From NCBI GenBank assembly GCA_964520865.1, contig CAZFOY010000002.1, positions 1 to 64,000 on the forward strand: a stretch of DNA of 64,000 bases, written 5' to 3'. Each line of letters begins with the position of its first letter. The first letter of the stretch is position 1. The notes beneath the pieces were generated by a model that made no database searches, was not told where the DNA came from, and saw only the letters and a list, made by a program, of their open reading frames with translations. The DNA is from CAVQCT01 sp964520865 (lineage in GTDB: Bacteria > Zixibacteria > MSB-5A5 > GN15 > FEB-12). Position numbers and translations under genes: made by a program. Below, piece by piece: positions 35,098 to 43,773 of this stretch.

Positions 35098-36108
35098 ATG
35101 GCCGAAATCGAATCGAAGTACGACCTGGCGGTAGTAATGCCGGTCCGCAACGAAGAGAAGTTCCTCGGACAGACCCTCGATCAGCTCTATTTGCAGGATT
35201 TTCCGATGGATCGACTTGAGGTCGTGATTTCCGAAGGAGGTTCGACCGACCGGACCCGGGAAATTGCCGAATCCTACAAGAGCAGATTCGGATCTCTTAA
35301 GATACTCGATAATCCGCGACGTCTGCCGTCGAGCGGGCGAAATGTCGGGGTCAAAAACTCGACTGCGCCTTATATCGTCGTCATTGACGGACACACCTAC
35401 ATTCCGAACAAGAGCTTTCTGAAGGATATTCTTGAAATATTCAAACGGACAGGGGCCCAGTGTCTTTGTCGTCCTCAACCGTTGAATCCGCCGGACATCA
35501 ACGAATTTCAGACGGCGGTGGCACTCTGTCGGAGTTCGTCGCTCGGACACAAGCCGGGCTCGGAAATTTATTCAGAAGCCGAAGGGGAAGTAGACCCGAC
35601 ATCTTCGGGGGCGATGTACGTGCGCCCTGTCTTCGATCAAATCGGGTATTTCGATGAGTCATTCGACGCCTGTGAAGACGTCGATTTTAACTACCGGGTC
35701 AAGCTGGCCGGCTTGAGTTCGTTTCTTTCGCCGAAACTCAAAGTGTATTACTACCCTCGGGCGACTATCCGTGGTCTCTGGCGCCAGATGGGAAGGTACG
35801 GGCGAGGGAGATTCAGGTTTTCACGCAAGTATAAGATATTTTCGCCGGTGCAATGGTTCGCGGCGATGGGCGTGCTCGGCTTCGGACTCATGCTTGTCCT
35901 GTCGTTCCTTTTCGCTCCGATCTTTCAGGTGTTCAAGACAGTCACTGCCCTGTACATCCTGGTCGTGCTTCTTTACTCGTTCGCCCTGGCCCTGAGGGAG
36001 AAGCAGTTGGCGTGTCTGCTCTACGGACCGTTGATCTTTCCCACCGTGCACTTCGGACTCGGTTTCGGCTTTCTCAAAGAGATGGTCGATCAGTTCAAGC
36101 GAAAATAG
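35098..36108 (+). CDS. Glycosyltransferase family 2 membrane protein
   Basis: 336 residues from ATG 35098 (GTG just before it is in frame; AAGGA is upstream). The GT2 core shows VVMPVRNEEKFLGQTLDQL, VVISEGGSTDRT and the metal-binding DGHTYIP (DxD-like), then an acceptor region with CEDVDFNYRVKLAG (ED catalytic pair). The last third has three to four hydrophobic helices (about 245-320). This layout resembles ExoA-like succinoglycan or surface-polysaccharide transferases, an inverting enzyme that uses a nucleotide sugar and a lipid-bound acceptor. It is followed 30 bp later by a nuclease gene, which may only be a positional neighbour. Confidence 0.88.
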   Translation: MAEIESKYDLAVVMPVRNEEKFLGQTLDQLYLQDFPMDRLEVVISEGGSTDRTREIAESYKSRFGSLKILDNPRRLPSSGRNVGVKNSTAPYIVVIDGHTYIPNKSFLKDILEIFKRTGAQCLCRPQPLNPPDINEFQTAVALCRSSSLGHKPGSEIYSEAEGEVDPTSSGAMYVRPVFDQIGYFDESFDACEDVDFNYRVKLAGLSSFLSPKLKVYYYPRATIRGLWRQMGRYGRGRFRFSRKYKIFSPVQWFAAMGVLGFGLMLVLSFLFAPIFQVFKTVTALYILVVLLYSFALALREKQLACLLYGPLIFPTVHFGLGFGFLKEMVDQFKRK

Positions 36109-36137
36109 ATCCTAATTAGACTCAGGGAGGCAGCGAT

Positions 36138-37373
36138 ATGCCGTCGATGTACAGTTATAGCTCTCTGGAAACGTTTCGCATCTGCCCCAAGAAGTTTCAG
36201 TTTACTTATATTGACAAAGTTCCGGTAGAGGAGAAAGTCGCGGCTGACACATATCTGGGCAGCGCGGTTCATCGCGCGTTGCGCAAGCTCTATACGGCCG
36301 GCGCCGACGGCGTGCTCATTCCGCTCGATGACATTGTAAAGTTTTATCGCTCCGAATGGAATAAGCTGTCCCGCGAACTGATCTCCGTCACTTCGGATTT
36401 CTACACGGTTGACGATTATATTCGAATTGGCGAGGAGATGTTGGCCAGACACTACGAGAAGCATAAACCGTTCAATCAGGGGACCTTGCTTGGGGCCGAG
36501 ATGCATCTTGTCTGCACTTTACCGGACACGCCGTTCAAGTTTCGCTGCTATATCGACCGACTGTGGAAAAAGGAATCCGGTGAAGTCGAGATTTGCGACT
36601 TCAAGACCGGCCAGACCCTGGCGCGACCGCAGGATCCGAAATTCTTTTTCCAGATGGGGATCTATCAACTGGCGGTGCAACAAAACTTTCCTAAATACCA
36701 GGACATCTTGGTCGCTCAGTATTTCCTTCGTAAAGACGAGATAGTTTCTTATCGCATGTCGCCGGAGGAGATCGCTCAGCTGGTCGAGCAGCTGCGGCAG
36801 GCCGTTCTTGCCAGCCTTCAGGCCACGAAGTTAGGCGAGTTTCCGGCTCAGGAGGGGACCCACTGCAATTATTGTGATTACGTGAGCGTGTGCCCCGCCA
36901 AGAAGCATCGCAAGCTTCTCGATGAAGAAGCTGCATCCGGAGGAAGTGTCGACGCGGAGAAGCTCAGGGAATTGGCGAATCGCTATATCGAGAAAAATCA
37001 GGAAAGCAAGACGATAAAGTCGGAGCTCGATTCTCTCAAGGCGGAACTTCTGGAAATCGCCCGCGAGCAGGATATGTCCGTTTTCGAAGGGGACACCGGG
37101 CGGGTTTCGGTGAAGGTCAACACCCGTGAGAAGTTCGTAACCAAGTCTGAAGATGAACAGGCGTTCGCCGACCTGAATGCGACAGCCCGGGAACTCAGAC
37201 TCGATGATTACTTTGTGGTCGACTCCACCAGCCTTCTCAAAGACGTGTACCTCAAGAAGATGCTGCCCCAAGATCAGCTCGACAAGCTCTCGCGGTTCGT
37301 CATGCGTAAGGACGAGCCTCGGGTGACTATCAAGCGCACCCATCAATCGGACAAGGACGAAGATATCGTCTGA
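36138..37373 (+). CDS. PD-(D/E)XK nuclease, RecB/Cas4-like, with Fe-S cysteines
   Basis: 411 residues. The N-terminus SYSSLETFRICPKKFQF contains the first cluster cysteine. The nuclease core has GSAVHRALRKL (catalytic His), CYIDRLW (Asp) and EICDFKTG (Asp-x-Lys), then QMGIYQLAV. The remaining cluster cysteines are HCNYCDYVSVCP at about 248-258, as in AddB, Cas4 and related enzymes. A coiled-coil/alpha extension (about 270-410) is beyond the usual ~260-residue nuclease. The family degrades or trims DNA, mostly in recombination and repair; without an attached helicase the role of this one is open. No cas genes, helicase or CRISPR array is nearby. GGGAGG lies before the ATG. Confidence 0.85.
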   Translation: MPSMYSYSSLETFRICPKKFQFTYIDKVPVEEKVAADTYLGSAVHRALRKLYTAGADGVLIPLDDIVKFYRSEWNKLSRELISVTSDFYTVDDYIRIGEEMLARHYEKHKPFNQGTLLGAEMHLVCTLPDTPFKFRCYIDRLWKKESGEVEICDFKTGQTLARPQDPKFFFQMGIYQLAVQQNFPKYQDILVAQYFLRKDEIVSYRMSPEEIAQLVEQLRQAVLASLQATKLGEFPAQEGTHCNYCDYVSVCPAKKHRKLLDEEAASGGSVDAEKLRELANRYIEKNQESKTIKSELDSLKAELLEIAREQDMSVFEGDTGRVSVKVNTREKFVTKSEDEQAFADLNATARELRLDDYFVVDSTSLLKDVYLKKMLPQDQLDKLSRFVMRKDEPRVTIKRTHQSDKDEDIV

Positions 37374-37403
37374 AAAGTCAAAGGACGTGGGAAGTGAAAA
37401 GGA

Positions 37404-37428
37404 AAAGCCCGACCGAAGGTCGGGCTTT
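37404..37428. terminator. Bidirectional intrinsic terminator
   Basis: A perfect 11-bp stem, AAAGCCCGACC at 37404-37414 and GGTCGGGCTTT at 37418-37428, with loop GAA. It ends in T's on the plus strand and A's lead in on the other, and it sits between convergent genes, so it likely serves both. Confidence 0.88.
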
Positions 37429-37455
37429 CTTCATTTCTAATATGAAGGAACGATA

Positions 37456-38034
37456 TTAGTCGACCTGTTTCGCTACGAAGGCAGGGCGAATCTCGATGAT
37501 CTCCCGGTTGGCTATCGGAATGGTGTCCGGAGTGGCCCCTCCCTGCACAGTCGAGGCTATGACCAGCAGAGAGTTGTTGGGGTTGGTCGTAGTGGTGTCA
37601 ACATCGAGTTTCTCGATCGGCTTCTTGTCCAGCGACGATACAAATACGGTTACCAGTCGTCCACTGCCTGCATCGAGTATCTTATGGGTCGGTCCGAGAT
37701 TGGCGATCATGCCAAGCGTGACACATTGAATCGCGGTATCAGCCCGCATCCCCTTGTAGTCGAAAGTCTCTACCCGGCCACCCGTATAGATGGCTGAGTC
37801 GGCTACTACCCGGGTCATGCCTGCCGTCATCCTTAGCGGCACTGACAGACCCACGACCGATTCGTCGTTGGTGCAGCTGATAGTAATCGTCCAGTTGTTA
37901 TCGTTGATTTTCGCGACATCGGCATACACGGTGTCAATCTTCCCGAAGTTGTCGACCTGGGCGGCCGCCAGGGCAGGCAGGATTACCACCGATGCTACAA
38001 GCATCAAGAGAGAGATCGTCCGTAAGCGTTTCAT
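37456..38034 (-). CDS. Secreted protein of unknown function (possibly cohesin-like)
   Basis: 192 residues. A clear signal peptide (MKRLRTISLLMLVASVV, cut near ALAAAQ) precedes a beta-rich domain. Segments VYADVAKINDNNWTITISCTNDESVVGLSVPLRMTAG are split strands reminiscent of cohesin-like or immunoglobulin-like domains, which in this kind of genome often pair with dockerin-like proteins such as the one at 28678. No enzyme motif is seen. It is close to, and on the same strand as, a TPR lipoprotein gene (45 bp apart), so the two may be one operon. Function unknown; the cohesin idea is speculative. Confidence 0.6.
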   Translation of the reverse strand: MKRLRTISLLMLVASVVILPALAAAQVDNFGKIDTVYADVAKINDNNWTITISCTNDESVVGLSVPLRMTAGMTRVVADSAIYTGGRVETFDYKGMRADTAIQCVTLGMIANLGPTHKILDAGSGRLVTVFVSSLDKKPIEKLDVDTTTTNPNNSLLVIASTVQGGATPDTIPIANREIIEIRPAFVAKQVD

Positions 38035-38079
38035 TTTTCCTCCATCCTCGTTAAATACAAGCGCCTTGTCTTGTACCCT

Positions 38080-39588
38080 CTATTTGTCAAAAAGATCCTC
38101 GCCGGTTGTGTCTTCGCCGATTGTCGTCAGGGAAGATTGAAGAATGGCTCTAAGAGAATCTGCCTTCTGAGGGTTATTCAATTGTGTACGATATATTTCG
38201 GAAGCTTCGGCCAGGGCACTGCTCCCCTGACTGGTCCGTGGAAATTTGTTGAACACGGTCTGAAGTGTCTGGGCCGTTTTGGTCCAGTTCTTATCGAGAC
38301 GGTATAGGTCTGCTTTATATAGCAGGGCGCGAGCCTCGTCCTGTCGACCCGCTCCACTTGATTCCAGGGCGCTGAAATACTGCTCGGCATCTTTGTGCCA
38401 CTTGTCCGCTTCGGCCGTCCGGCCGTGATCTCGGAAGTACTTTACGAGGTACAGGTAGGTCTGCATCGCCTCTTCAGAATAGCGGTATTTCTCTATCAGC
38501 AGGTCGTACTCGTTTTGAGCCAGGTTCCACTTGCCATCCAGTTCATACGCCCTCGCATATGTATATTGTACTGCCGGTGTGGCGGCGTAGTAGTCAGGGA
38601 ACATCTTCTTGATCATGTCGATCTGAGCCCGGGCTTCGGCATACTTCTTCTGATCCATGTTGAGGATCGCTATTTTGAACTGAACTTCCGGCTTCATTGC
38701 CGAGTCTTCCGGTTTGAGCCGGTCGAGCGTTTCGTTGTAGAGCGCCATGGCGGTGTCGAACTTGCCCAGTTGTCCACCGTAGATATCGGCCTTACGGATG
38801 AGTATCGTCAGATAGCTCGGCTTGGAAGGATCTGCAATCGCGTTCAGTTCGGCAATCTCCTTCCGCCATTGCCTTGAATCATCATACATGCTGGCGAGAT
38901 TCGAATGGCTGGCAATTGCCACTTTAGTCCCCGGATAATCGGTTACCAGATTGCGATAATAGTTCTCAGCCTGGTTGAATCGATTCTGGGCCGCCGACGT
39001 GTCCCTGAGATAGCTGAGCACGCGGTAGATATGTGTCGGTAAGTTGAAGACCGGGAAGATAATTTCACCGGCCTTGTCAAGCGGCGGATAGAATCTCTCG
39101 ATAGCGTTGTCATAAACGGCCAGGGCAGAGTCCCACATATTGGACGACTGCAGTGTCTGGCCAAGGTTAATGTATGCGTTGGCAAGTTGTGCTCCGGAAA
39201 GACTCAGCGTGTTGAGCATTCGGTTAAACAACAGAATGCAACTGTCCGCCTGACCACTCGAGTAGTACAACTGGCCAAGGCGATTCGAGGTCTGGTATGC
39301 GAGGTATGTCAGTTCATTGTACTCGACCGGATACCGCATGCTGTCCGTCGACTTGAGCGAACTGATGCAGAACGCGAGCAGGTTGCGGTATTCGCCGGAT
39401 ACTTGCGCTAACGTCGATGGTGTGAGATTCGGGTTTAGGGCCAGTACATTCTTCAGCGCCCGCTCGGCCCGATCAAACCGCTTCTCTGCTTCGTAACGTG
39501 AGCGAAGCGCCGGATTGTCCGAGCAGGACGACAGAGCCGCAAGGATAAGGAGACCTAATACAATTTTGAAGCCGGACGTTTTTCTCAT
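38080..39588 (-). CDS. TPR-repeat lipoprotein
   Basis: About 502 residues from the ATG at 39588; the frame extends upstream without adding anything convincing. The signal ends in a lipobox, LSSC at about 19-22, so it is a lipoprotein. The rest is a helical repeat protein with many TPR-like pairs (for example AQLANAYINLGQTLQSSNMWDSALAVYDNAI, shown here in part, and FNQAENYYRNLVTDYPG, YAEARAQIDMIKKMFP). It probably acts as a scaffold in the periplasm or at the outer membrane. Tol/Pal or BamD-like assembly proteins have similar architecture, but no specific match is evident. It lies between an exported PEP-CTERM protein gene and another exported protein gene. Confidence 0.8.
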   Translation of the reverse strand: MRKTSGFKIVLGLLILAALSSCSDNPALRSRYEAEKRFDRAERALKNVLALNPNLTPSTLAQVSGEYRNLLAFCISSLKSTDSMRYPVEYNELTYLAYQTSNRLGQLYYSSGQADSCILLFNRMLNTLSLSGAQLANAYINLGQTLQSSNMWDSALAVYDNAIERFYPPLDKAGEIIFPVFNLPTHIYRVLSYLRDTSAAQNRFNQAENYYRNLVTDYPGTKVAIASHSNLASMYDDSRQWRKEIAELNAIADPSKPSYLTILIRKADIYGGQLGKFDTAMALYNETLDRLKPEDSAMKPEVQFKIAILNMDQKKYAEARAQIDMIKKMFPDYYAATPAVQYTYARAYELDGKWNLAQNEYDLLIEKYRYSEEAMQTYLYLVKYFRDHGRTAEADKWHKDAEQYFSALESSGAGRQDEARALLYKADLYRLDKNWTKTAQTLQTVFNKFPRTSQGSSALAEASEIYRTQLNNPQKADSLRAILQSSLTTIGEDTTGEDLFDK

Positions 39589-39710
39589 GATAGTTGTATC
39601 GGAAATTGATGATGTCTTGTATACACTTAGGCGAATATAGAAGAATCCAAAACGGGGTACAAGGCAATTTTCCGGTTTTCTGCACTGTCGGTCGCGCCCC
39701 GGCCAATAAA

Positions 39711-39735
39711 AAAACCCGCCTTGAAGGCGGGTTTT
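39711..39735 (-). terminator. Intrinsic terminator of the PEP-CTERM gene
   Basis: AAAACCCGCCTT and AAGGCGGGTTTT form a near-perfect stem with A-rich and T-rich ends at 39711-39735. It follows the PEP-CTERM stop on the minus strand by 25 bases and lies before the TPR lipoprotein gene. Confidence 0.85.
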
Positions 39736-39760
39736 GTACAGGAAATTCAGGACGAATTGT

Positions 39761-40510
39761 CTATTTTTTACGTCTGCGAACGATTCCGGTACCCAGCAGG
39801 CCAAGACCGAACAGGAGCATTGTCCCCGGTTCAGGTACGGCAGTCGTGAAGTTCTCTTCCATCAGGTCATTGCCACAGCCGACATTGACGTGGAAGGACA
39901 AACTGTTGAAGTTTCCGAGCAGCGAACGGTCAAACTTCAATTCCCAAACGTACGTGTCGCCGTTTCCGGGAGACATGTAGTTCGTCTCGAGATCCGGGGC
40001 GAAAGTCATCATCGAATTGACCGAACCCAGAAGATTCCCTTGGGCCATTTCATGAGCGCCGGCGGCGTTTCTGATGGTCGAATTGCTGTAGTAGCTGTGG
40101 GGATCCTGCTGAATGTAGTTCCAGCTGTTTACCTGATACAGGCCGGTATTGTTGCCGCCTGCAGTGAGATCGACGGCATACTGATATTTGTTGCCGCCGT
40201 CGACACCGATAAACAGATCGCCGAGTCTGAACCCTTCCTGGGAATAGCCAAATGAGTTCGTCAGCGATACGTAAACGAAATCCTGGTCTACCGCCACATT
40301 CAGACCTTCAAGATCGAATGCCTCACCGCCCGGATTGTATGAACCGGGGGAAGGCTGGTGGCCTATCCCGTAAGGATAGCTGATGGGAGCCCAGTTGTTG
40401 TTGTGGTCGAAGATGTGGTCCTGTCCAAAGTCGTAGTAGGTGTAGCTGAAGCCGAAAGCCTGAACTGACACCAGCATGAGGGCCGCGACCAGAATTACAA
40501 GTTTCTTCAT
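39761..40510 (-). CDS. PEP-CTERM sorting-domain protein
   Basis: 249 residues. A signal peptide (about 1-20) leads into a Tyr/Asn/Gly-rich beta domain. The C-terminus is a textbook PEP-CTERM signal: VPEPGTMLLFGLGLLG, a hydrophobic helix, then RRRKK. Such proteins are recognised by an exosortase (EpsH/XrtA) that cuts at the PEP motif and links the protein to a glycan, usually in bacteria with surface polysaccharide. The two glycosyltransferases upstream fit that setting, but no exosortase gene is in this window. The mature domain resembles no family I can name. A ribosome site GGAGAT precedes the ATG. Confidence 0.92.
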   Translation of the reverse strand: MKKLVILVAALMLVSVQAFGFSYTYYDFGQDHIFDHNNNWAPISYPYGIGHQPSPGSYNPGGEAFDLEGLNVAVDQDFVYVSLTNSFGYSQEGFRLGDLFIGVDGGNKYQYAVDLTAGGNNTGLYQVNSWNYIQQDPHSYYSNSTIRNAAGAHEMAQGNLLGSVNSMMTFAPDLETNYMSPGNGDTYVWELKFDRSLLGNFNSLSFHVNVGCGNDLMEENFTTAVPEPGTMLLFGLGLLGTGIVRRRKK

Positions 40511-40567
40511 AATATCTCCTGTACTGCAATTGATTATATTCGTCCAGTCCTACCTATAGCAATTGAT

Positions 40568-40786
40568 ATGCCGCCTATCGGTGCTCACGAGACGATATGT
40601 ATCTCTTTTGAATACAGAGACTTACGCTACCCAATCCGGTTTTCAAGAGACGATAGTGGCAAGCCGTTGCACAATGTTTGCGAAAATCACGATTCCATAC
40701 GGGTGCGTTGCATCAGTTGTAGCTCGGTGGAATTTAAGGCGATAGACCTCCCGTTTCTTCATCTTGAAGCTGCTGAAAGCAGGTAA
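40568..40786 (+). CDS. Possible small protein of unknown function upstream of the portal gene
   Basis: 72 residues in a frame whose codon use resembles real genes. It has three cysteines in the second half (VCENH ... RCISCSS), which could be a small zinc-binding knuckle. It ends 57 bp before the portal start. Against it: no ribosome site, and no homology that I can see. If real it would be the first gene of the portal-terminase module; if not, this 330-base gap holds only the promoter. Confidence 0.27.
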   Translation: MPPIGAHETICISFEYRDLRYPIRFSRDDSGKPLHNVCENHDSIRVRCISCSSVEFKAIDLPFLHLEAAESR

Positions 40787-40843
40787 ACTACAGCAATTGT
40801 GGTGTCATCTCACGGTTGGGCTGTCACAAAAAAAGGAACTACC

Positions 40844-42115
40844 GTGAGAATATTTGGTCGCAAGAAACTGCCGATTCCGCCTGCTACCGCCGCGATGAAG
40901 AATCCGGCAACAGTATTAATGGGGAACCAACCAGCGGTCGGACGGAAAAGCATCGGTCGGTATTTGCCGGGACTGCCTGTGGATAGCGGCTTATCCCGGA
41001 GGAACAAAATAATGCTCTACCGCTTCCTCGCGGACGAGATCCCGGTTGTGCAGGCGTGCGTGGCTACCTGGGTGAGGATGAGCACCGCTCCCGGAAAGTA
41101 TGTGATTAATCCCGATGTCTCAGCCGCGGTCCGGAAGCGGGCCGACGGGAAGCTGAACGAGCTTGCCGACCGACTCAATTCGCACGAGCAACGAAGGCAA
41201 GGAAGCCTGGTCACGTTTCTCGCCGAGCTGTTTCAAGGGCTGTACCGTGACGGAGCATTCGGTGGGTTCCTCAGGGTGAGAGAAGATGGGATTGCTATCG
41301 ACCGATTTCAACCTGTAGACACTTCGTCGGTCATACTGGACTCCACGAACGGTCAACGTCGGCTTCTGTTCGAAGGAAAAGATCAGTTGCTATCGCTCGA
41401 CAGCCCTGATTTCTACATGCTGTCATTCAATTCCGATGAAACCCGTCCGCTCGGTCGATCGATCCTGCAAACCATTCCGTTCGTAGCGTACATTCAGCAG
41501 CAGCTTGTCGATGATATGCGGAGGACAAGTCATAACGCGGGCTATCATCGGCTGCATGTCAAGGTAACCCCTCCCGAACGAATCTCCGGCGAGTCGGACA
41601 AAGCCTACATCGATCGGATCAACAGCTACTTCGACTCCACTGTCTCGATGATCAAGTCATGCCGGATCGATGAGAACCCGGTGACCTGGGACAATGTTGC
41701 CATCGATCATATCGGTCCGGAGAACGTACGGGCCGTTACCAACAGCTGGTTCATGAATCATCGGGCGATGGTCGAAGAAATCTGCGCCGGAACCAACCTC
41801 GCTCCATTCATGCTTGGTTATTCGTACGGTGCCACTTCGACATGGTCGTCGTTCAAGTTCGATCTGGCGATGAGACAGGTGCGTTCGGTGCAAGCCGAGG
41901 CCGCTACTTTCCTTGAGTGGATCGGAAACATTGAATTGACTCTCGCCGGCATTCCCGCAACTTGCAGCTTTCACTTTGACAACACCTACGCATATCAAGC
42001 AACCGATGCCTCGGCGATTCGGGCGCGAGAGGTCGATGGCCTGCTCAGACTGTTCGAGTCAGGTCTGATCGACGAAGCCACCGCCCGCCAGAAAGCCCAG
42101 CAGCTGCTTTCGTGA
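40844..42115 (+). CDS. Phage portal protein-like
   Basis: About 423 residues from GTG at 40844, chosen because AAGGA lies seven bases upstream; an in-frame GTG at 40799 adds 15 residues without a ribosome site. The sequence follows portal proteins of tailed phages: an N-terminal basic region, LYRFLADEIPVVQACVATWV, a wing region, FYMLSFNSDETRPLGRSILQTIPFVAY (stem/clip area, shown in part) and a long C-terminal helix region with ATSTWSSFKFDLAMRQVRSVQ. Portals form the dodecameric ring through which DNA enters a capsid. It overlaps the terminase gene by four bases, yet no capsid, protease, connector or tail gene is seen on either side. Its intact length argues against simple decay. Confidence 0.8.
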   Translation: MRIFGRKKLPIPPATAAMKNPATVLMGNQPAVGRKSIGRYLPGLPVDSGLSRRNKIMLYRFLADEIPVVQACVATWVRMSTAPGKYVINPDVSAAVRKRADGKLNELADRLNSHEQRRQGSLVTFLAELFQGLYRDGAFGGFLRVREDGIAIDRFQPVDTSSVILDSTNGQRRLLFEGKDQLLSLDSPDFYMLSFNSDETRPLGRSILQTIPFVAYIQQQLVDDMRRTSHNAGYHRLHVKVTPPERISGESDKAYIDRINSYFDSTVSMIKSCRIDENPVTWDNVAIDHIGPENVRAVTNSWFMNHRAMVEEICAGTNLAPFMLGYSYGATSTWSSFKFDLAMRQVRSVQAEAATFLEWIGNIELTLAGIPATCSFHFDNTYAYQATDASAIRAREVDGLLRLFESGLIDEATARQKAQQLLS

Positions 42116-43440
42116 CGATTGCCGAACAGGTCGACTGGCGCCTGGCCCTGGCCGATCCGGTTCACTTCGCGGAAGCAGTGCTCGGAATCAGCCTGCACCC
42201 GGGTCAGAAGAATTGGCTTCGTGAATCAATATCACACGAGAACCTGCTCGTTACAGGGAATCGGTGGGGAAAATCGTTTATCTGCGCGGTCAAGGCGCTT
42301 CATCGGGCGGTCTTTCGATTACGCGATATCAAATATGATACTTCCCGCAAATACCGCATTGTTACCGCCTCGATCACGCAAGACCAGGCGAATATCGTTT
42401 TTGACCGAGCCGTCCGGCTGCTTCGTGAATCCGAGCTGCTCCATCCTTTCATTCTCACACTGACGAGATCCCCCTATCCGCGATTGGTACTTTCGAACGG
42501 CGCGGTGCTCGAGGCGCGTTCGACGCAGAATCGGGGAGAGTATCTTCTTGGTAACGACTATGATTACTTCATCTTCGATGAAGTCGCGTTCGAGAGCGAT
42601 CCCGACTATGTCGTCGAAGAGGTCATCAAAATGCGCCTTGCCGACCGTGAGGGGATGCTTGATCTCGTCTCCACGCCGAATGGTCGAAACTGGTTCTACC
42701 TCCGCGCACGCGAAATAATCGAACGAAAACGGCCCGGGTACTTTCAGTCCGGGGATACCCGGGACAACAAATTCATTTCAGAAAGCGCAGTTCGGGCACG
42801 AATCGAGTCGTTCTCCGACCGCAGAGTTCAGCAAAACATCATGGGGAAGTTCGTCGACAGCGGCGGCGAGATTCTCAAAGGTGAATATGTCGATCGCGCG
42901 TTGGAGAACGCAAAGCGCATCGGGCAGGGAGCTGATTCGACCCGCTATTTTGTCTCGGGATGGGATCTTGCTCGCAAGAGAACTGCCACGGTTGGTGTGA
43001 CAGTCTCGGTTGAAAACGGACACGCACATGTCGTCTGCCTGGAGCGATTTCGAATGTTCGACTGGAACGTGGTCATTGAGAAGATCCGCCAGCGCCAGGA
43101 AGAGTACCCCGGAGAACTGGTCGTAGATGCTACCGGGCTGGGTGATGTCGTCGTTGAGCAACTCCGGGATTACCGACCGACCGCCGTAATCTTCTCGCCA
43201 TCGACCAAGGCAGAACTGCTCACCAATGTCGAGCTTTACCATGCCCGTAATCTGCTGTCATACCACCGCTGGGAATTGCCGGATGGACCGGGGCGGATCT
43301 GGTCGCTCGAAGATGAACTTCGCAAGGCGCAGTGGGATGACAATTCAGAATGCGATGCCCTGATGGCATTAGCCCTCGCGCTGTGGCCGCTCAGAAAACG
43401 CAAGATGATTGCACCACTGCCCAGAGTCGGACGAGTGTAG
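42112..43440 (+). CDS. Phage large terminase subunit-like (TerL)
   Basis: 442 residues, starting with GTG overlapping the portal stop (GTGA). The ATPase half has Walker A TGNRWGKS (about 48-55), the coupling region and Walker B YFIFDEVAF with Asp156-Glu157. The nuclease half is RNase H-like, with GWDLARKRT (first Asp), VVDATGLGD and a last acidic group in NSECDALMALALAL. TerL pumps DNA into the capsid through the portal and cuts it. All catalytic residues appear present, so it is probably active. The order portal then TerL is the reverse of the usual one, and no small terminase is visible. Confidence 0.86.
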   Translation: MTIAEQVDWRLALADPVHFAEAVLGISLHPGQKNWLRESISHENLLVTGNRWGKSFICAVKALHRAVFRLRDIKYDTSRKYRIVTASITQDQANIVFDRAVRLLRESELLHPFILTLTRSPYPRLVLSNGAVLEARSTQNRGEYLLGNDYDYFIFDEVAFESDPDYVVEEVIKMRLADREGMLDLVSTPNGRNWFYLRAREIIERKRPGYFQSGDTRDNKFISESAVRARIESFSDRRVQQNIMGKFVDSGGEILKGEYVDRALENAKRIGQGADSTRYFVSGWDLARKRTATVGVTVSVENGHAHVVCLERFRMFDWNVVIEKIRQRQEEYPGELVVDATGLGDVVVEQLRDYRPTAVIFSPSTKAELLTNVELYHARNLLSYHRWELPDGPGRIWSLEDELRKAQWDDNSECDALMALALALWPLRKRKMIAPLPRVGRV

Positions 43441-43574
43441 CGTGATTCGTTCGATTCACCCGGAATCCTGTTGAAATTCAATTCGTTAATCGAGACATAT
43501 GAACTTCATCTTTAAGGTGGCGATAAATTCACCGACGGCCGGTGAATTACGACAGATTCTCTCCAAAAAACCTG

Positions 43575-43602
43575 TTGACACGCTCCGAAGGATGCGTATT
43601 AT
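43575..43602 (+). promoter_or_regulatory. Sigma-70 promoter of carAB
   Basis: TTGACA at 43575-43580, 16 bases, then TATTAT at 43597-43602. This is the best promoter match in the window. The start of transcription would be near 43609, leaving a leader of about 165 bases before carA. Confidence 0.75.
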
Positions 43603-43608
43603 GGTTCA

Positions 43609-43773
43609 ATCTCACCCAGGTCCGCACGGTACCTTCGACCGGAGATTCGTCGTCCACGTTGCGGACAGGCCGTATCACAAGATAACCGACAGGAAGGTCT
43701 CGAAAGTGTTCAAAGGACTCGGAACACACAACTCGACTTGCGTCGCAACGGGCAGCGCGGGGTGGCTGCACTG
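43609..43773 (+). promoter_or_regulatory. Structured leader of carA
   Basis: The leader can fold: GTCCGCA (43620-43626) pairs with TGCGGAC (43660-43666), and just before carA, GCAGC (43752-43756) pairs with GCTGC (43765-43769), enclosing the GGGG that would serve as ribosome site. That would let the leader control translation. No known riboswitch or PyrR site was recognised. Confidence 0.35.

Noticed and set aside
40799..40843. Upstream in-frame GTG of the portal gene
   Set aside because: No ribosome site, while GTG 40844 has AAGGA at a good distance.
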